Shown here: one piece after another, positions 50,801-63,469 of the stretch
How positions within the stretch are numbered: position 1 is the first letter of the stretch
Layout: each line of letters opens with the position of its first letter
NCBI RefSeq assembly: GCF_014805625.2
Contig: NW_023998415.1
Location: 24,968,727 to 25,032,726, forward strand
DNA from: Glossina fuscipes
Lineage: Eukaryota; Arthropoda; Insecta; Diptera; Glossinidae
Direction: 5' to 3'
Length of the DNA: 64,000 nt
Translations under genes and position numbers: made by a program
Notes under the pieces: model-generated
Databases searched by the model: none
Told to the model about the DNA's origin: nothing
The model's input: the letters and a program-made list of their open reading frames with translations, nothing else

Positions 50801-53236
50801 TTTCAAATTGCAAAGAAATGCTCATTCTTAGCATTACGTGGGCCTCCTCCATGAGATCATAGAAATTACTGCTACTTGCAGATCGATAGCTTTCCGCTAT
50901 ATTTTCTAAATCATCAATTACATGCTCTACTAATGGAACTTCTAGATTATATAAAGTCCACTCGTTAACCACAACCGCGTGACTTGAGGTACTTAAGCGC
51001 AGCAGGTTGTGTTTTGCTTTGGCTTCGGCTATTAACCGAGCAGCAATATTACGTTTGCCATTATCATTACTACCGGCAGCATTTCTCCTTTTTAGTGTAG
51101 TGATAGTGTTATCCCCGTTATTATTTTGGTTGCTAGGTGCGCTGCCGTTACTAATTAACACTAAATTATTGCGATTGACGCACACATATTGCACGTGTAT
51201 AAACGAGCATAGACCGATGACTGCAATGGGAGCATTTACATCGGGGCTGGATTCTTCGGGGAATTGTTCGACCAAAGTGGGATACTCAAAGCGGTTGTTA
51301 AATAATTTTTGACCTACACGCGACGTATGGGTCTCCACAGATTCAGTTGTTATCGCATATATAACGTAATCGTTAATGTGAACTTGTAAAACAGGTGCGG
51401 TAAACGAATAGGTAGCAATTGGCTTCTCATTTTCATTGTACCATTTACCCTGTGCGCAAAACTGATACAAATAACCATCGACACTGCTTGCTACCAATAA
51501 AGCGAAACCAATGCAACTTTGGTGTTTGGGAGATTTTAAAGTGCGACGATTAATGTGTTTGGATGTGGTTATAGCTCCAGGTACTTGTTGATTGCCCATT
51601 TCATATTCAGGGTCTTCGAGTTCCCCTGAATCACGGTCATAGTGTTGGTAAATTGCTTTGAGATCCATACAACGCAAAATGTCGACAACACGCCCACCAC
51701 CTGATTCCGATGATTTCATGCATATTTGTAACAGTTTGCGTATATCATACTGAACCATATTGTCCTCATTATAGGCGGACACAATTTTACCATTGCTTGA
51801 GATGCGCTGCAATTGCAAATAAATTAGAACATCCTCCTGTAGGAAAATAATGACGTTCATACCTGAACATTCATTGCTTTAGCCTCGTTGACTAGTTTTA
51901 TTTTGATTTCACTTGCTCTAGTTGGAGTAATAATGATCTCCTGTGTGTCACAATTTATATTCGATTTTCCGCAATTTATACCACCAGCGGCGCCATTGCC
52001 ATCATTATCGCCTATTTCCCATTGAGACCGTAGATCAACCTCAAATTCGCGACCGCAAGCAGAGTTCACGAGACGTGCTACGTTGAAATCAATAGCGGTA
52101 CGTCCAGGAAAACTAGTTTGCAAACGTCCACTGACTGTCGTTTCCAATGAATCAGTCTCGAAACTATTGTGACTATGACTGGATGGACCCACACTGGTCT
52201 TACTTACGATACTTGAAGCTGAACTTGAAATAACTTCTCCACTTTCTGGCAAATCAGCATTATCTTCCGCATCATAATTACCCTGATCGTATACTGTCGC
52301 GTGAATAGCTGCTGTTCCATCGCCAGCAGTACACACATTGCTTGCTAGTACATCCACTACACGAAATGCCACGCAATAGCGATTGCTCATGCAGGCGATT
52401 ACATTTTCGGCAAGATTCAATTTTGACGGAACAAAATTCAAATTCACAAAAAATTTAAATGGCAAAAAGTCAATATATTTGTATCGTGGCTGAGTGCTCT
52501 CGTGCACGCACTGAGTATACTCATATAAATATATACGCTCCTTGCTACTCACGATAACATTGCCCGATGTCTGACAGCATTGTATTAAATCTGGTGGACT
52601 GCGTAATGGCAGCTCAATGACATCAATGCTTTTAACTAATGGAGCTTTCGGCGTAGTCATTGAAGCAATTCGTATAGTTATGGGAAGGTCAATTAGTTTA
52701 GACTCAGGAAACTTCCAAAAATTGGCATAGACCCGCACAAACATCTTAATATCATCCTCCGAGTATACAACGGTATTATTGCTACTGCTAGTGCAGCTAA
52801 TACTGGTTGAATTGGCATGCACCGGACTTGCTACATTTTCTTTTTCCAAAGTAATTAAATATTTTCCTGGAAAAGACGCACTTATTAAACAATGGTTAAA
52901 CGAATGTCCCATTGCTTATTTACCCGCTTCGCAATATATTAAATTAACAACTTCGCCTACAGTGGCTAAAGAGTATTTAATAGGCAAACGATCATCATCG
53001 TTTATTGTTGCAGCACCGATTTCTGCTGTCGCATCACTGTCACCACCCTCGCCACCTCCACTACAGTGTGGAGCTTCAGCATTTGTCCGTCCGACAATAT
53101 CATAAATCTCTATAAATTGTTCGGCACTACTAATGGCAATGCGGTTGGAATCTATCAATGTCGCCGCCAAGATCTCGCCATTTAAAGCAAATGTATTTTG
53201 CTTTGCAAAATTATACGCTTGCAATATTTTCACCAT
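47899..53236 (-). CDS. HPS3: HPS3 homologue, BLOC-2 complex subunit, 8 coding exons
   Basis: HPS3 is a subunit of BLOC-2, a cytosolic complex that helps traffic cargo to lysosome-related organelles such as pigment granules. Coding exons on the minus strand: 53236-52924, 52866-51863, 51806-50260, 50136-49608, 49527-48706, 48645-48469, 48415-48322, 48257-47899. They join in frame to give about 1614 residues, against roughly 1000 in human HPS3. The start MVKILQAYNF matches the vertebrate N-terminus, and VVNLIYCEAGKYLITLE and IDVIELPLRSPPDLIQCC follow the family order of its propeller-like N-terminal region. The extra length is mainly low-complexity Ser/Asn/Asp/Gly stretches, for example after residue 50 and in exons 2 and 5. 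Two junctions were chosen on intron size: a CTAAT branch-like site supports the 51806 acceptor over 51836 (which would leave a 26-base intron), and 48257 was preferred to 48275 (46 bases). In Drosophila I believe CG14562 is the counterpart, unverified. Confidence 0.87.
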
Positions 53237-56200
53237 CTTAAATATCTTATAGGTTGTTACGCGCAATTAATCTGTAAATATTTGAATAAATTATTTACAT
53301 TAATTATTTACAAGAAGGTTTATGCTTACGTACCTTAAGCTGCGTATACCTATTTACGCATACGATTGCTAGTAAGCGAATGGCAACATCCACAAAAGAA
53401 AGAATACAAGGAGTTTATGTCTATTAAAATTCGTATCATTATGCGTTGGAAACGAGGAGAAAAAATTTAATAAATTCATTCAGTTAAATAATATGACTGA
53501 GACGACGCCCTTTATGATTAATTTTAATTGTGTGTGCATGATAAAAACATTTGCTTTGTTATATATACCAACCAGCTAGCCATTCATATATGTGGACATA
53601 ATCACTTATGGGCGTGCATACTTAAGCACAGTGGATGTAAATTCATGTGAGAGTCTATAGCATGTAACAGAGGGTTTATAATAAATATGCGAATTTCAAG
53701 CAGATAGCTTTGATATCGTACATTATTAAATAAGGCTCCTTGTACTTATTAAAGGTTAATTAAGTTTCTTTGCTTTTTTAGGCGCGTCCACAAGCTGACT
53801 AATCATTTTAACAAAGACCTGCACTTTTTTCCTGAATCTTAAAATTGATAATTCCTATAAAATATATAGCATAAAAAGAAATACATTGAACTTGGAATCT
53901 CATGCTGATCAAAAATATATGGTTAAGAATAAATTTGCTTTTAAACATAAAATTCGATGATATCGATGTCATCCCACTATCTTCAGTTGCGTTCCTACTT
54001 GCACATGTGTAAGACGCAGGCGATAAAGCGTTTACTTCTAATTCATTTTCCTTTTTCTATTTTCAAGAAAATTAAAGCCTGTCCGGAAATGCTTAATGCT
54101 TAAAATTGATGTCGATCAAATGAAATTTTTAATCTACACCGATCAATGGATGATTCATGACTACAGTAATCGGGTATAACCTTGAAAACTTGATTAAAAA
54201 ATCCAAAGTGCTTGAACGCAGATAAATTACTTTCCCATTTAAATTACACTCTTGATCTGATTGTCGCTAACGGAAATTTATATTTTACATTTTTCCTCAT
54301 TTTTTAATCATGGAACTTTACAATATATATTAATGTGATAAACTTAATATAATTGTATTCGTTAGGATTATACAACAGTAGAAAACTAGCCTAAAATTGT
54401 AGGGGAAAAATCAATAATTTTATGTGGAAAACCTTCCGTCGAGGAAATATATTTCCGATTTATTTGTTTTAATTTATCATATGAAAGAAATTGTCACAAC
54501 TCTACTACTGCGGTAATTAATGCCACTTATAAAATACCTTATAAAATAATCAGACGTTAACATTACCTCAACGGCTTTGAAAATCTTAAGAGGGAACGAA
54601 ACATGCATCCAATCGCTTGTTGTCGCGTAGTATATAAATTACACCGGCGTTTTGCCTACATCTCGATTTGTTACTAATTTTGTTTATGTAGTGTTTGAAA
54701 ATCGTTTTTATTTGTTTATTATTGAATAGCAAACGATATATTATTGTTTTCGATTGTTGACAAATCTTTCCAGCACGAAGTTTCATAACTTTTTATCAGC
54801 TGATAAAATCGAGACGAACGTTTCCAATGAAATAAAGAAGATGGCACATAAAATTAGCTATCGATTAAATTCCTTGACAATTTTCTTATAAGAATCGATA
54901 ATTTCATGATAATTCCTTTGTAATCCCTACATAGTTATCTGCACTTACATAAACCCTTATTATTTTTGTCGCAAGCTCTATTATTTATGTCGCATGCGCT
55001 ATTATTTTTTGTCGCAAGCTCTATTATTTTTGTCGCAAGCTCTATTATTTTCTATTTATTTATGTAAACAATTCATAATAGTAATCAGCTGTAATTATAA
55101 GGCATAACGATGTATATATTGGCATATTTTTTCACCACTATTTTGGTGTTGCCCAGCAACAGGCAGATAAATAAGTAAGTTTTCTCCGTAGATTTCAAAC
55201 ATTACGTGGATTTAAGTTATTGTCTTTTAGAATTGACGATATTAGCGAGCAATAACTAAAATATTTGAACAACCATATGTTAAAAATAATCTTATTATGA
55301 AAATAAACGAAAGTCAGCTGATCGAAAGTAATATCAGATCAAAATTGACTAGACGTTGGTCTAGCCGTTTAATATACCAAAACACGTAAAAACTTACTGA
55401 ATTCAAGTCGAATTGTAAGAACGAGAAAGTAAGACTAGGAAACAGTGGTAATCATCTAAGCAGGAATCTAATCATGTATTCAAATTTGTGGGCGATCATC
55501 GTCAAATGCAGCTATGTGCCCGAGAATGGCAATGACGAGGAAACGGCTACTTATGAATTTTAGTAACGAGTAAATAATAGTATTAAGAAATAACACAAAA
55601 ACTAACTAACGTTCGTCATCTCAAAATGTAGAAGGTGTCTACGCACCAGATTAATCATTTAAAAATGTTACTATTGAATTTTTACGTGTCCTTTTCCATA
55701 ATAAATAGTGGTTCAAAACGACTGTTAATTGTGCACCAACATATTAGTTCATACAAACAAATTTTTAAATAAATTTTCTATATTTATTTCTTTCACAAAT
55801 TTTAGAAAATTCCTTGCAATCTCCAAACAATATGTATTCACGGATGAAAGCAGAAAGCAGATGTTATTATAAACGAAAGAGCGAAGGAATAAAGGAAACT
55901 TGTGGAAGATATGGAAAAGCTTATGACAAAAACAACGTATTTAGCGAATTTAATATTTTTTTGTTAAGAAAGTCAGAATTATCAATACATAGCTTTTATC
56001 TGTTTTTTAAAATTAACAAAGTTATGGGCTTTTCGAAAGTAAGGCCAAGTAAAACAAATATGGTAATGAATTTGAATTTATTAATTTTTCCTAGCACCTC
56101 TGTATTCATAAAGACTGTTTCTGGGGCTGCTTTATCGGACGTCATTTTATTATTATCGAAATTTATTTAGACCAAAGAAGTAAATTCTAGAAGTAAAAAT

Positions 56201-57246
56201 AGAGCAATCAATTGCAGCCAAAACTATTGGATCTTTTCAGAGATAAAAAATTTCATAAACCCTTACTTACAATTTATCTGTTCTTATCGAGATATATTTT
56301 ATTTTTCGGTTTTATTCGGTAACAATTTCAACTATTTTCCAAAGTTGCAAATTTTGTATAATTTTGCTAAGAGCCCAACTAGTACGTAAGTGCACCATCG
56401 TTTCGACATTGCACTTAGACGGCTAACTTTTACTTTTTCTACGTTCAAATACAATTTGGACGTAAAATAGCAATGCTTATGTAGACAGAACAAAAATGTT
56501 TAGTTATCTCAATACCATAAGATTTTCCTGAAATACTGCAATTCAAATTTCTTTGTCCTGTGGTTAAATGTATTGCATTACACGATGCATATACTGAGCC
56601 TGGATTTTTAATTAATAAATTGGTTGATGCTCTCACATACTAAAGCGCTAAAGATTATTATTACGAATAATCATATTTTTTGTAAGAATGTTTATATTGA
56701 AAAGTGGCCAGAACATGGTTCCATGTCTTCTAAATTTTTCACATTGATTTAGTATTTAGTAGTAGTTGAACACGGAAGTACGGGAGCGTGCATTAGGAAG
56801 AATAGATTCAGAAGATGATTTTGAATTGATTGGAACAGTAAAATATCCGTCTATCTTAAGTCGTTTTGCTTGATACACACATTTGTACAAACGTTACCTA
56901 CTCTTACTGCAACTACGGTAGGTTATAAATACTAAAAATGGTTGCATTCTCCTTCTATGACAGAATTCATCTGGCAGCATTTTATATTTATTCTCTTCTT
57001 CATTTTCATTTACATAGACATGTGTTGCTATGCTTACTATTTTCTATGGGCAACTACGATAACAACCGTTATAGCAGGTTATTTTTCGTTTTGATAAATT
57101 AAAACCAAATCGTCTACTTTGTTTTTTTTTGTTTTGTTTTTTCTTTTTTTTTCGAAAATTATCGGGGAGAAATTTGTCAAATCTATGTTAAGTATCGAGA
57201 AGAAAACGATTTGGAGCGATTAAAGTATATTGCAAACGGGGTAATT
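53237..57246. other. Divergent intergenic region between HPS3 and CycJ
   Basis: About 4 kb separate the two 5' ends. No gene is supportable: the frames at 54586-54786, 55814-56170 and 56445-56636 have no motif. It contains a family A scrap at about 53880-53940 (CTCATGCTGATCAAAAATAT) and a four-unit minisatellite at 54957-55055. The promoters of both genes should lie at its two ends, but I cannot identify core elements with confidence. Confidence 0.45.
54957..55055. repeat. Minisatellite, about 23-base unit, four copies
   Basis: The unit TATTATTTTTGTCGCAAGCTC is repeated four times in tandem; the second copy reads TGTCGCATGCGC in place of TGTCGCAAGCTC. Unit length varies by the number of T. 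The unit contains the DRE-like core CGCAAGC only loosely, so I do not call it regulatory. Confidence 0.85.
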
Positions 57247-58890
57247 ATGGATGATAAGGGAAACGCACAGGATTCGCGGATTGATCCATTTGTTGTGTTG
57301 AGTAATGAAAATTGTGCTAGGTAAGATGAAAAAATTGTTTTAAGCAGTAATGCCATTAGTTGCAAATAAATAACTTTTCATTACAAAAACTGAAAAATAA
57401 AAAATGCCTTAGCGATTTCTCAAGAAAGGATCTTATTATGAATACCGAACAAGATTGCCTATCAGCTACTATACCACATGTGCGATTTCAACAAGACAGG
57501 TCGTTTGTAAATGCATTTACTCAAATTTCTTCCTCGTCAATTTTCCACAAAGATTCACAGGAGGTGTGGCATGTTTTTTATTCTTTTTTTTATTGTAATT
57601 TTTTTCGTTACCACATAATAAAACATTTGTTTTAATAGCGCATTAATAAGTCGGATTGGGTATCTGATTACTCGAAAGATATATTTGAAACGTTACTTCA
57701 AACCGAAATGAAACGGCGCATAATATATTTTCGTTCGCAGCAGTGCCATTTCCGACCGATGCTATTGAAACTGATAAAAGACGCGTGCGATTGTTATAAT
57801 TTATGCCGCATTACGTTGCATTTAGGTAAATGGGCCCGCACAAGAGTTTGACACACACAGCGGAGTCCTCCATTTACGAACTTTATATCTTTTAAATACA
57901 TTACTTTTAGCTGTTTATTTGCTTGACTGCTTTATGGATATGCATACCGTACAGGTCGACCGTTTAAATTTAACCGTCCTTGCCTGCTTAATGATAGCTG
58001 CCAAAATAGAGGAAGCCGAAATGGATATGCCGAGATTTGCGCACCTTAATAATTTGGTGGGTGACATATATACTTTAGATGAATTTAAAACAATTGAATG
58101 TAAAGTATTGGCAACAATTAATTTTGATTTAATACGACCAACTGCCGCAACATTCTCCGAGTATTTTTCGAATAGCTTTATAACTGTAAGCGATTATCAA
58201 AGGCAATTGCAATCTGAATTATTGTCATATACCACCATAGCGGATCCGACAGTTGAACACAGAGACCGCTACAGCGGCTACGCTGACATGCAAGCGACTT
58301 TGAATAAAAAATATTTCGAATTAATTGATATTTCACTGAATTGTAAGTCATAATCAAGTACAGTTAAAAAAACAAGTAACGAGAACAATGAACATTTCGT
58401 TCCATTTTTAATTATATTTTCAGATTTAAGATTTGCTAATGTTAAACCTTCAGTATTAGCATCAGCAGGTATAGCGGCCGTACGAAAAATGCATGGCGTT
58501 TTTCCCGTTTGGACAATGCATTTAGAGGATCTGACCACCTATAAGTATGATACTATATCATCATTAGTTGATGCTGTATTAGCTGTTCTCCATTTACAAT
58601 TTGAAAACGAATGTTTACAAATTCCTTACTCACTTACCACTGCGTTTATGAGCTTTGGGCAGAGCCCACATTCTGCTATTGCGTTAGCTAGCGATTTAAA
58701 GTCTGACACGGATAATGAACATGATTATGTAAACGGTAACGATAGTGATGAAGAAGAAGGTGAAGAGAGTGAGAGCAATAAAGAAGAGCGCAGCGAAGAT
58801 GCCAAGGAAGAAGATGAAAATGGGGCCGAGAAAATTTCTGACCATTGCTTAGAATATCTGCTAACGCCGAAACGTCGACGGTTACATTGA
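57247..58890 (+). CDS. CycJ: Cyclin J, 5 exons
   Basis: Cyclin J is a divergent cyclin that in Drosophila acts in the germline and early embryo and binds Cdk partners. Coding exons: 57247-57320, 57413-57563, 57639-57825, 57911-58342, 58424-58890, all GT-AG and in frame, giving 436 residues. The first cyclin fold starts with DWVSDYSKDIFETLL and contains the MKRR-type cyclin-box entry. LTVLACLMIAAKIEEAEMDMPR in exon 4 is the classical cyclin helix 3 region, followed by EFKTIECKVLATINFDLIRPTAATF. Exon 5 completes the second fold (SVLASAGIAAVRKMHG) and ends in a very acidic Asp/Glu/Ser tail and a basic LTPKRRRLH. The first exon is less certain: it supplies an in-frame ATG and a strong AG|GTAAGA donor, but translation could instead begin at the ATG at 57438 in exon 2. 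Both choices leave the cyclin folds unchanged. Drosophila CycJ is shorter, near 386 residues. Confidence 0.9.
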
Positions 58891-60149
58891 ATTAAACGAG
58901 ATGTACCCCATTATTTTTTTAGGTTATTTTAGTTACTACGAAAACCGCTATTGCCTTTTTTTATATATGGTTTAACCCTAGAACTTATTATTACCTCGTT
59001 GTAGATCTCACTTCCTTTACGAAAAAGAAGGCATTAGTGACAGATTTGATTTTATGTTTACTATGTTAATTTTTGGGCGCTCAAATACAAATGAAATCTG
59101 TATGTACTTACGCCAGAAGATTTGTGTTTTTGTAAAACTAGAAACTTAATAAACAGTTAAAGTTTAATTTTATTATTCAATTGTGAATTCTCTTTTTCTA
59201 TAGCCACATACATCATAATACAATACAAATACATCTGAGATCAACTTAAAAACGCACTAAATTGCTAAGAAGTCAATTATAAAAAAGGAAAACAAGAAAT
59301 TATAATCGAAGTAAATTTAACACCCATCACTTATTTATTTGTAGTGTGTTTTAACAAATAATTATACAAAACTAAAGATATTTTGTTAAAAATATATAAC
59401 AGTATCGTAAATGTCACATGTTACGTAAGCGTATATTTTATTAATTAATTATAATTTATAGGCAACCTCAGGCACACCTAACTAACATAACATATGTGAA
59501 TTCCACATCTAACAACATAAGATTAAATAGGCGCAATTAGTACTGTCCGCAGACTTATGAAACGGATTTTTGAAGTTAATCTAGATACAGGGTAGACATT
59601 TAAGATGAAGTTCAACGCCCTACTCAACTGCATTTACGTTAAGGGCCAATAATAAGTTAAGATTTAACTCGACGCAAAGAGGCTAAAAGAATCAATCTAT
59701 CCAACGATCCAACGTCCAAAACAGTAGACATGATTATTCCGTACAGTAGTGCTAGCACGAAGCAAACCGAAACCGTAAGTAGAATGTTCCGAAATACAAA
59801 TAGGATTGCAGTAAAAGGAGATGAATATTCCGAATTTCTCCGTCTTTGCGTCGGATCTTTAACGCGTCACAATCTGTCTACACACTTAATAGTTGTGGTG
59901 AGTCCAAAAACTACAATTACATCTAAGTAAATAAAAACATTTTCGTTTTTCTTTACAATGCAACAATGAGAAATTACACACACATATATATACGTATGTA
60001 TAGATAAAAAGAAAAATTAATTATAATAAAAATATAGAATTTACAAACATTTACACAAAATTAGAGTCTTACATGTAACTAACTAAGCTGCATACATACA
60101 TAGTTATAACTCGGTTTTGCAATTACATATTCTATCCTATACATATTAC
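58891..60149. other. Convergent intergenic region between CycJ and the SLC35C2-like gene
   Basis: This holds the 3' untranslated regions of two genes transcribed toward each other. The plus strand has AATAAA at 59148-59153 for CycJ. The frame at 59730-59930 shows no motif. Otherwise the sequence is plain AT-rich DNA. Confidence 0.5.
59148..59153 (+). terminator. Poly(A) signal AATAAA of CycJ
   Basis: A canonical hexamer about 260 bases after the CycJ stop codon on the same strand. Confidence 0.5.
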
Positions 60150-61236
60150 TCATCGCGGCATATCACGACGTTTAAGTATATCAAATATAACATCCGACGA
60201 ATTCACTTTAGGACCATTATGATCGGTACCATCATCCTCAGAGTCTGTCTCTTCCAGCAACGGTACCATTTGCGAGGAATGTTGTTTATTCAAAAAACTA
60301 AAACTAGACGAAGTTGACTCGTTATTAACACCGGCTGCATTGACATTAGCATTAGATGCATTAATTGAGTTATCATTAAAGTGCATTTCATTCGTCTCAT
60401 CATACGTTTGGAAATCTTCAATTTTAGTTAACATGGAATATTTATGCAGTAAATGACAACAAATGCCGGCCAAGCATACAATTAAGCCCAAAACATTTAT
60501 TAAAGTCAATTGATCGCCATTCAATTCAACAGCCAAAGCTAATTGAAAGATATCCTATGAATGAAATTAAATGAAATACGAAAGCAAAACTAAATCATTT
60601 TCATTATCATTAAATAGAAAATTTTACCTTAAATATACCAGCTATAGAGAGCGTCAAACTAGAGGTCTTTGATAGCACTAGAAATTCGCTGACCTCCATA
60701 AAAAAAGCTAAAACTGCACCAAAACTTATCTTGAATAAATCAACAGAAATTTTCGTTTCAGTATTTGCTCCTAGGTTGGCGAAGACCTCTAAAAGTTTTT
60801 CACCTTAAATACAAAAGGGGCAATTTTATGTATGCATATATATACATTTATGTAAACTTGGTTATATGTGCATTTATGTATGCAAATGTACACAAGACAA
60901 TAAATAAATGCAGGTAAAGAAATATACAGTTATTATCATGTTAATTACCCTCGAATGCTATGAGAAAGGGCAGCAACGACAATATCATCCATGGTTGCAT
61001 GTGATAAATCATATCGATTGGATTGTGTAGACCCAATTTGGATTTTTGCATAATGAATTGTGCCAAACTCCAACGTATACCGCCGCTTAAAGACGCTACC
61101 AGTATAAAAATGAAACCCAGAGCATCAAATTGTGTAGACTTATAAGTGAACATAAATAAACCGACAGCAATCAGACTAACAATAAATACCAAAGACCAGT
61201 TCTATTAAGGTAAAAAAAATAAAAGTAAATATATAC

Positions 61237-61277
<41 letters not shown>

Positions 61278-62003
61278 TTTTCTTTGCTTTTCTTTTCAAA
61301 TATAGATAATAGAATGTCAAACCTTTTTCTCCAAACCCAGTAATATAGCAAATATTAATATAAAGACAATAGTCGATGATTTGGTCATTGTGTATAAAGA
61401 GATTGGTACCAATTCTAGGCCCCAATTGGAGAAACCAATATCTATACCGCTGGCTATGCCGGTTGGTGCCATTTTTCGTACAGAAGTATGCCAATCCAAT
61501 TGAACGCGAGTCTTTTCCATGTGACAGCGATAAATAGCTCTTACACATGTCGCTAAAATAAGTTTTGTTACTAAATGATAGCAAACAATGCTTAAAGGAA
61601 ATTTTAGCTCCTTTATCAATGCCTTCTGATAGAATATTAAACATATCGATAAAGTTAAATAAAGCAGAATGGTGGCCAATGAACCGATAGCCATTTGCAT
61701 GAAACGGGAATTATTTAAACGTCCACTTAATGTGCTGGCTTGAGGTATAGTATCAACATCACGATCCGTAGGCGCTTTCAAAGACTTATTCAAATAACCA
61801 TTTGCAGGTAAATTGCTGCCGCGGTCTTTATTCTGAAAATCCTCTTCACCATCCGGCGTGTATCTTAAACGGGCCTGCTCGGTGCCAAGTTCAATCTCTT
61901 CATTATCTTCATCGTTATCGGAGAATGTGCGTTGTTGATTTAAAGCATCATCTTGATTATTCAGGCGGGCATATTTATGATTGTCAAAACGTATTTGAGC
62001 CAT
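60150..62003 (-). CDS. SLC35C2-type nucleotide-sugar transporter family protein, 4 exons
   Basis: A member of the drug/metabolite transporter superfamily, SLC35C branch. Such proteins sit in Golgi or early secretory membranes; mammalian SLC35C2 influences fucosylation of Notch. Coding exons on the minus strand: 62003-61323, 61201-60949, 60803-60628, 60554-60150, all GT-AG and in frame, giving 504 residues (human SLC35C2 is about 365). A hydrophilic acidic N-terminus of about 105 residues (DNDEDNEEIELG) precedes roughly ten membrane spans. Family motifs include IFYQKALIKELKFPLSIVCYH in the first spans, GIDIGFSNWGLELVPISLYTMTKSS at the end of exon 1, GGIRWSLAQFIMQKSKLGLHNPID in exon 2 and SKTSSLTLSIAGIFKD across the exon 3/4 joint. 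The C-terminal tail after the last span is long, Asn/Ser-rich and acidic. The ATG at 62003 opens the frame. The substrate is inferred only from the family. Confidence 0.88.
61240..61274. repeat. (TA)n microsatellite in an SLC35C2-like intron
   Basis: About 35 bases of alternating TA in intron 1, between exons 1 and 2. Confidence 0.9.
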
Positions 62004-63050
62004 TTTGAAATTTTTTTGACGAACAACGGACGTTTATACCACGAAGCTCTGTCTGATTTCCACTTATCGAAGCAATAAAAAAAAGAAAAAGAAAAAAAAA
62101 AGGTTAAAAGCTTTCTACACTTACGCATATATACATAGGTATACGTACATACCAAGTCTTTATCAGAAATCTTTTTAATTAAACAAAACCTCGTAAAACC
62201 CCTTTAGCCCGTATTATTACAACACTTAATTACTTATTTGTTTAACAATCTGCTTAGCCATTTGCCATATGTTTGCCTCTTTTAGTTTCGTATTTGCTTC
62301 TATTACCGTAAATTTTTACCAATTAATTTACTATTGTTTACTAATTCTTTTAACATTTAACGGGAATGACTTTTGTTAATAAATTTTTATTTACGACTAA
62401 ATCGTGACCGTCTGTTGTTTACATTTTGTTATGTATAAAATTTCTTTTTTAAAAGCTTATTAAAAAGCGGTGGTAACATTTAAGATCTCCTTTGCGTTTA
62501 ACCTGCCAACTTTGTTTAATGCTTTGCGTATTTTCCGTTCACTCTTGCTAAAATTTCACTAAAACAAATTTAAGAAAAAGTGTTTACTAATCAACTGTTG
62601 ACGTTGAAGAACAGATTTCATATGCTCTTCTTCTTTTTCATATTTTTTCAATTACTTTGATTTTACAAAGCAGCATTGAGAGGTTGAACAGAGTTGCCCG
62701 ACACCGTAATAGCATAAAGAAAAAATTATGTTTGTGTTAAAAGCATATCAAAAAATGCAATCCATCGAAAAATTTTTCCGAATTATTCCTATTATCAATT
62801 AGGGTAGAAAACTTTCGCATTCAATAGATTACGGTTTATTAAAACGATTGGCTCGTTTGACACATCTAAATACTTTCAATTTGCACAATGTGATCAAAAC
62901 TCCCTATTGTTTACGTATGTATTACCTATCGATTTGCATATATTTTCTACATTATTCAGAGAAATCTTATTTGGTAGAGTCTGTAGCATATAAGTACGCA
63001 CTAGCATTCAAATTCTCTATTAAAGCAGTTTTTAAACGCCAATTTTCGGT
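62004..63050. other. 5' flank of the SLC35C2-like gene
   Basis: No gene is supportable. It is AT-rich, with an A-rich run at about 62079-62101. The minus-strand frame at 61961-62155 overlaps the true start in another frame and is incidental. The frame at 62848-63078 has no motif. Confidence 0.5.
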
Positions 63051-63059
63051 CATTTTTAT

Positions 63060-63430
63060 ACCCAGCGCGGAAGGTTGAGTAGTATATTCATTTTGTCAGA
63101 ACGTTTGCAACGCCCATAAGCAAGTTACGGACACCCGACAACGCATACAAATTCTTGATCAGCATATTAAATTTTGCATCGATTTGAGCATGTCCGTCTG
63201 GTTGTCTGTGTCTATCTGTGTAAAGTCTGTTGTAAACTTTCTCCTGGTCGCAAGAAGGAATCTATCGCCTTCAAATTCGACAGAAACATTCGCAGTTCTT
63301 GCACGCAGGTTGGTATTGGAAATAGACTAAATTGATCTAAAGAAATGCCTACAGTAGTATGTAAACTAAGAAGATCTTTGCCTCTCAAAAGGTAAATAAA
63401 ATTGGTTTTTCGCATTTTACTCATAAATTA
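63060..63430 (-). repeat. Dispersed repeat (family A) copy, inverted
   Basis: The reverse complement of this stretch matches 36515-36870 throughout. Read on the plus strand, it starts with TATACCCAGCGCGGAAGG, continues with CAAATTCTTGATCAGCATAT, GATTTGAGCATGTCCGTCTG, TTGCACGCAGGTTGGTATTG and ends near CTCAAAAGGTAAATAAAATT. Confidence 0.8.
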
Positions 63431-63469
63431 CAAAAATTGGAATGCATACTCTATGGATGATGCTACAGT

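Noticed and set aside
51007..51312. 101-codon plus-strand frame antisense to HPS3
   Set aside because: It is the complement of conserved coding sequence and has no motif of its own.
51837..51862. 26-base intron in HPS3
   Set aside because: It is too short for normal splicing; a 56-base alternative with a branch-like site fits better.
55814..56170. 118-codon plus-strand frame upstream of CycJ
   Set aside because: It lacks recognisable motifs and shows no splice link in frame to CycJ; I treat it as chance.
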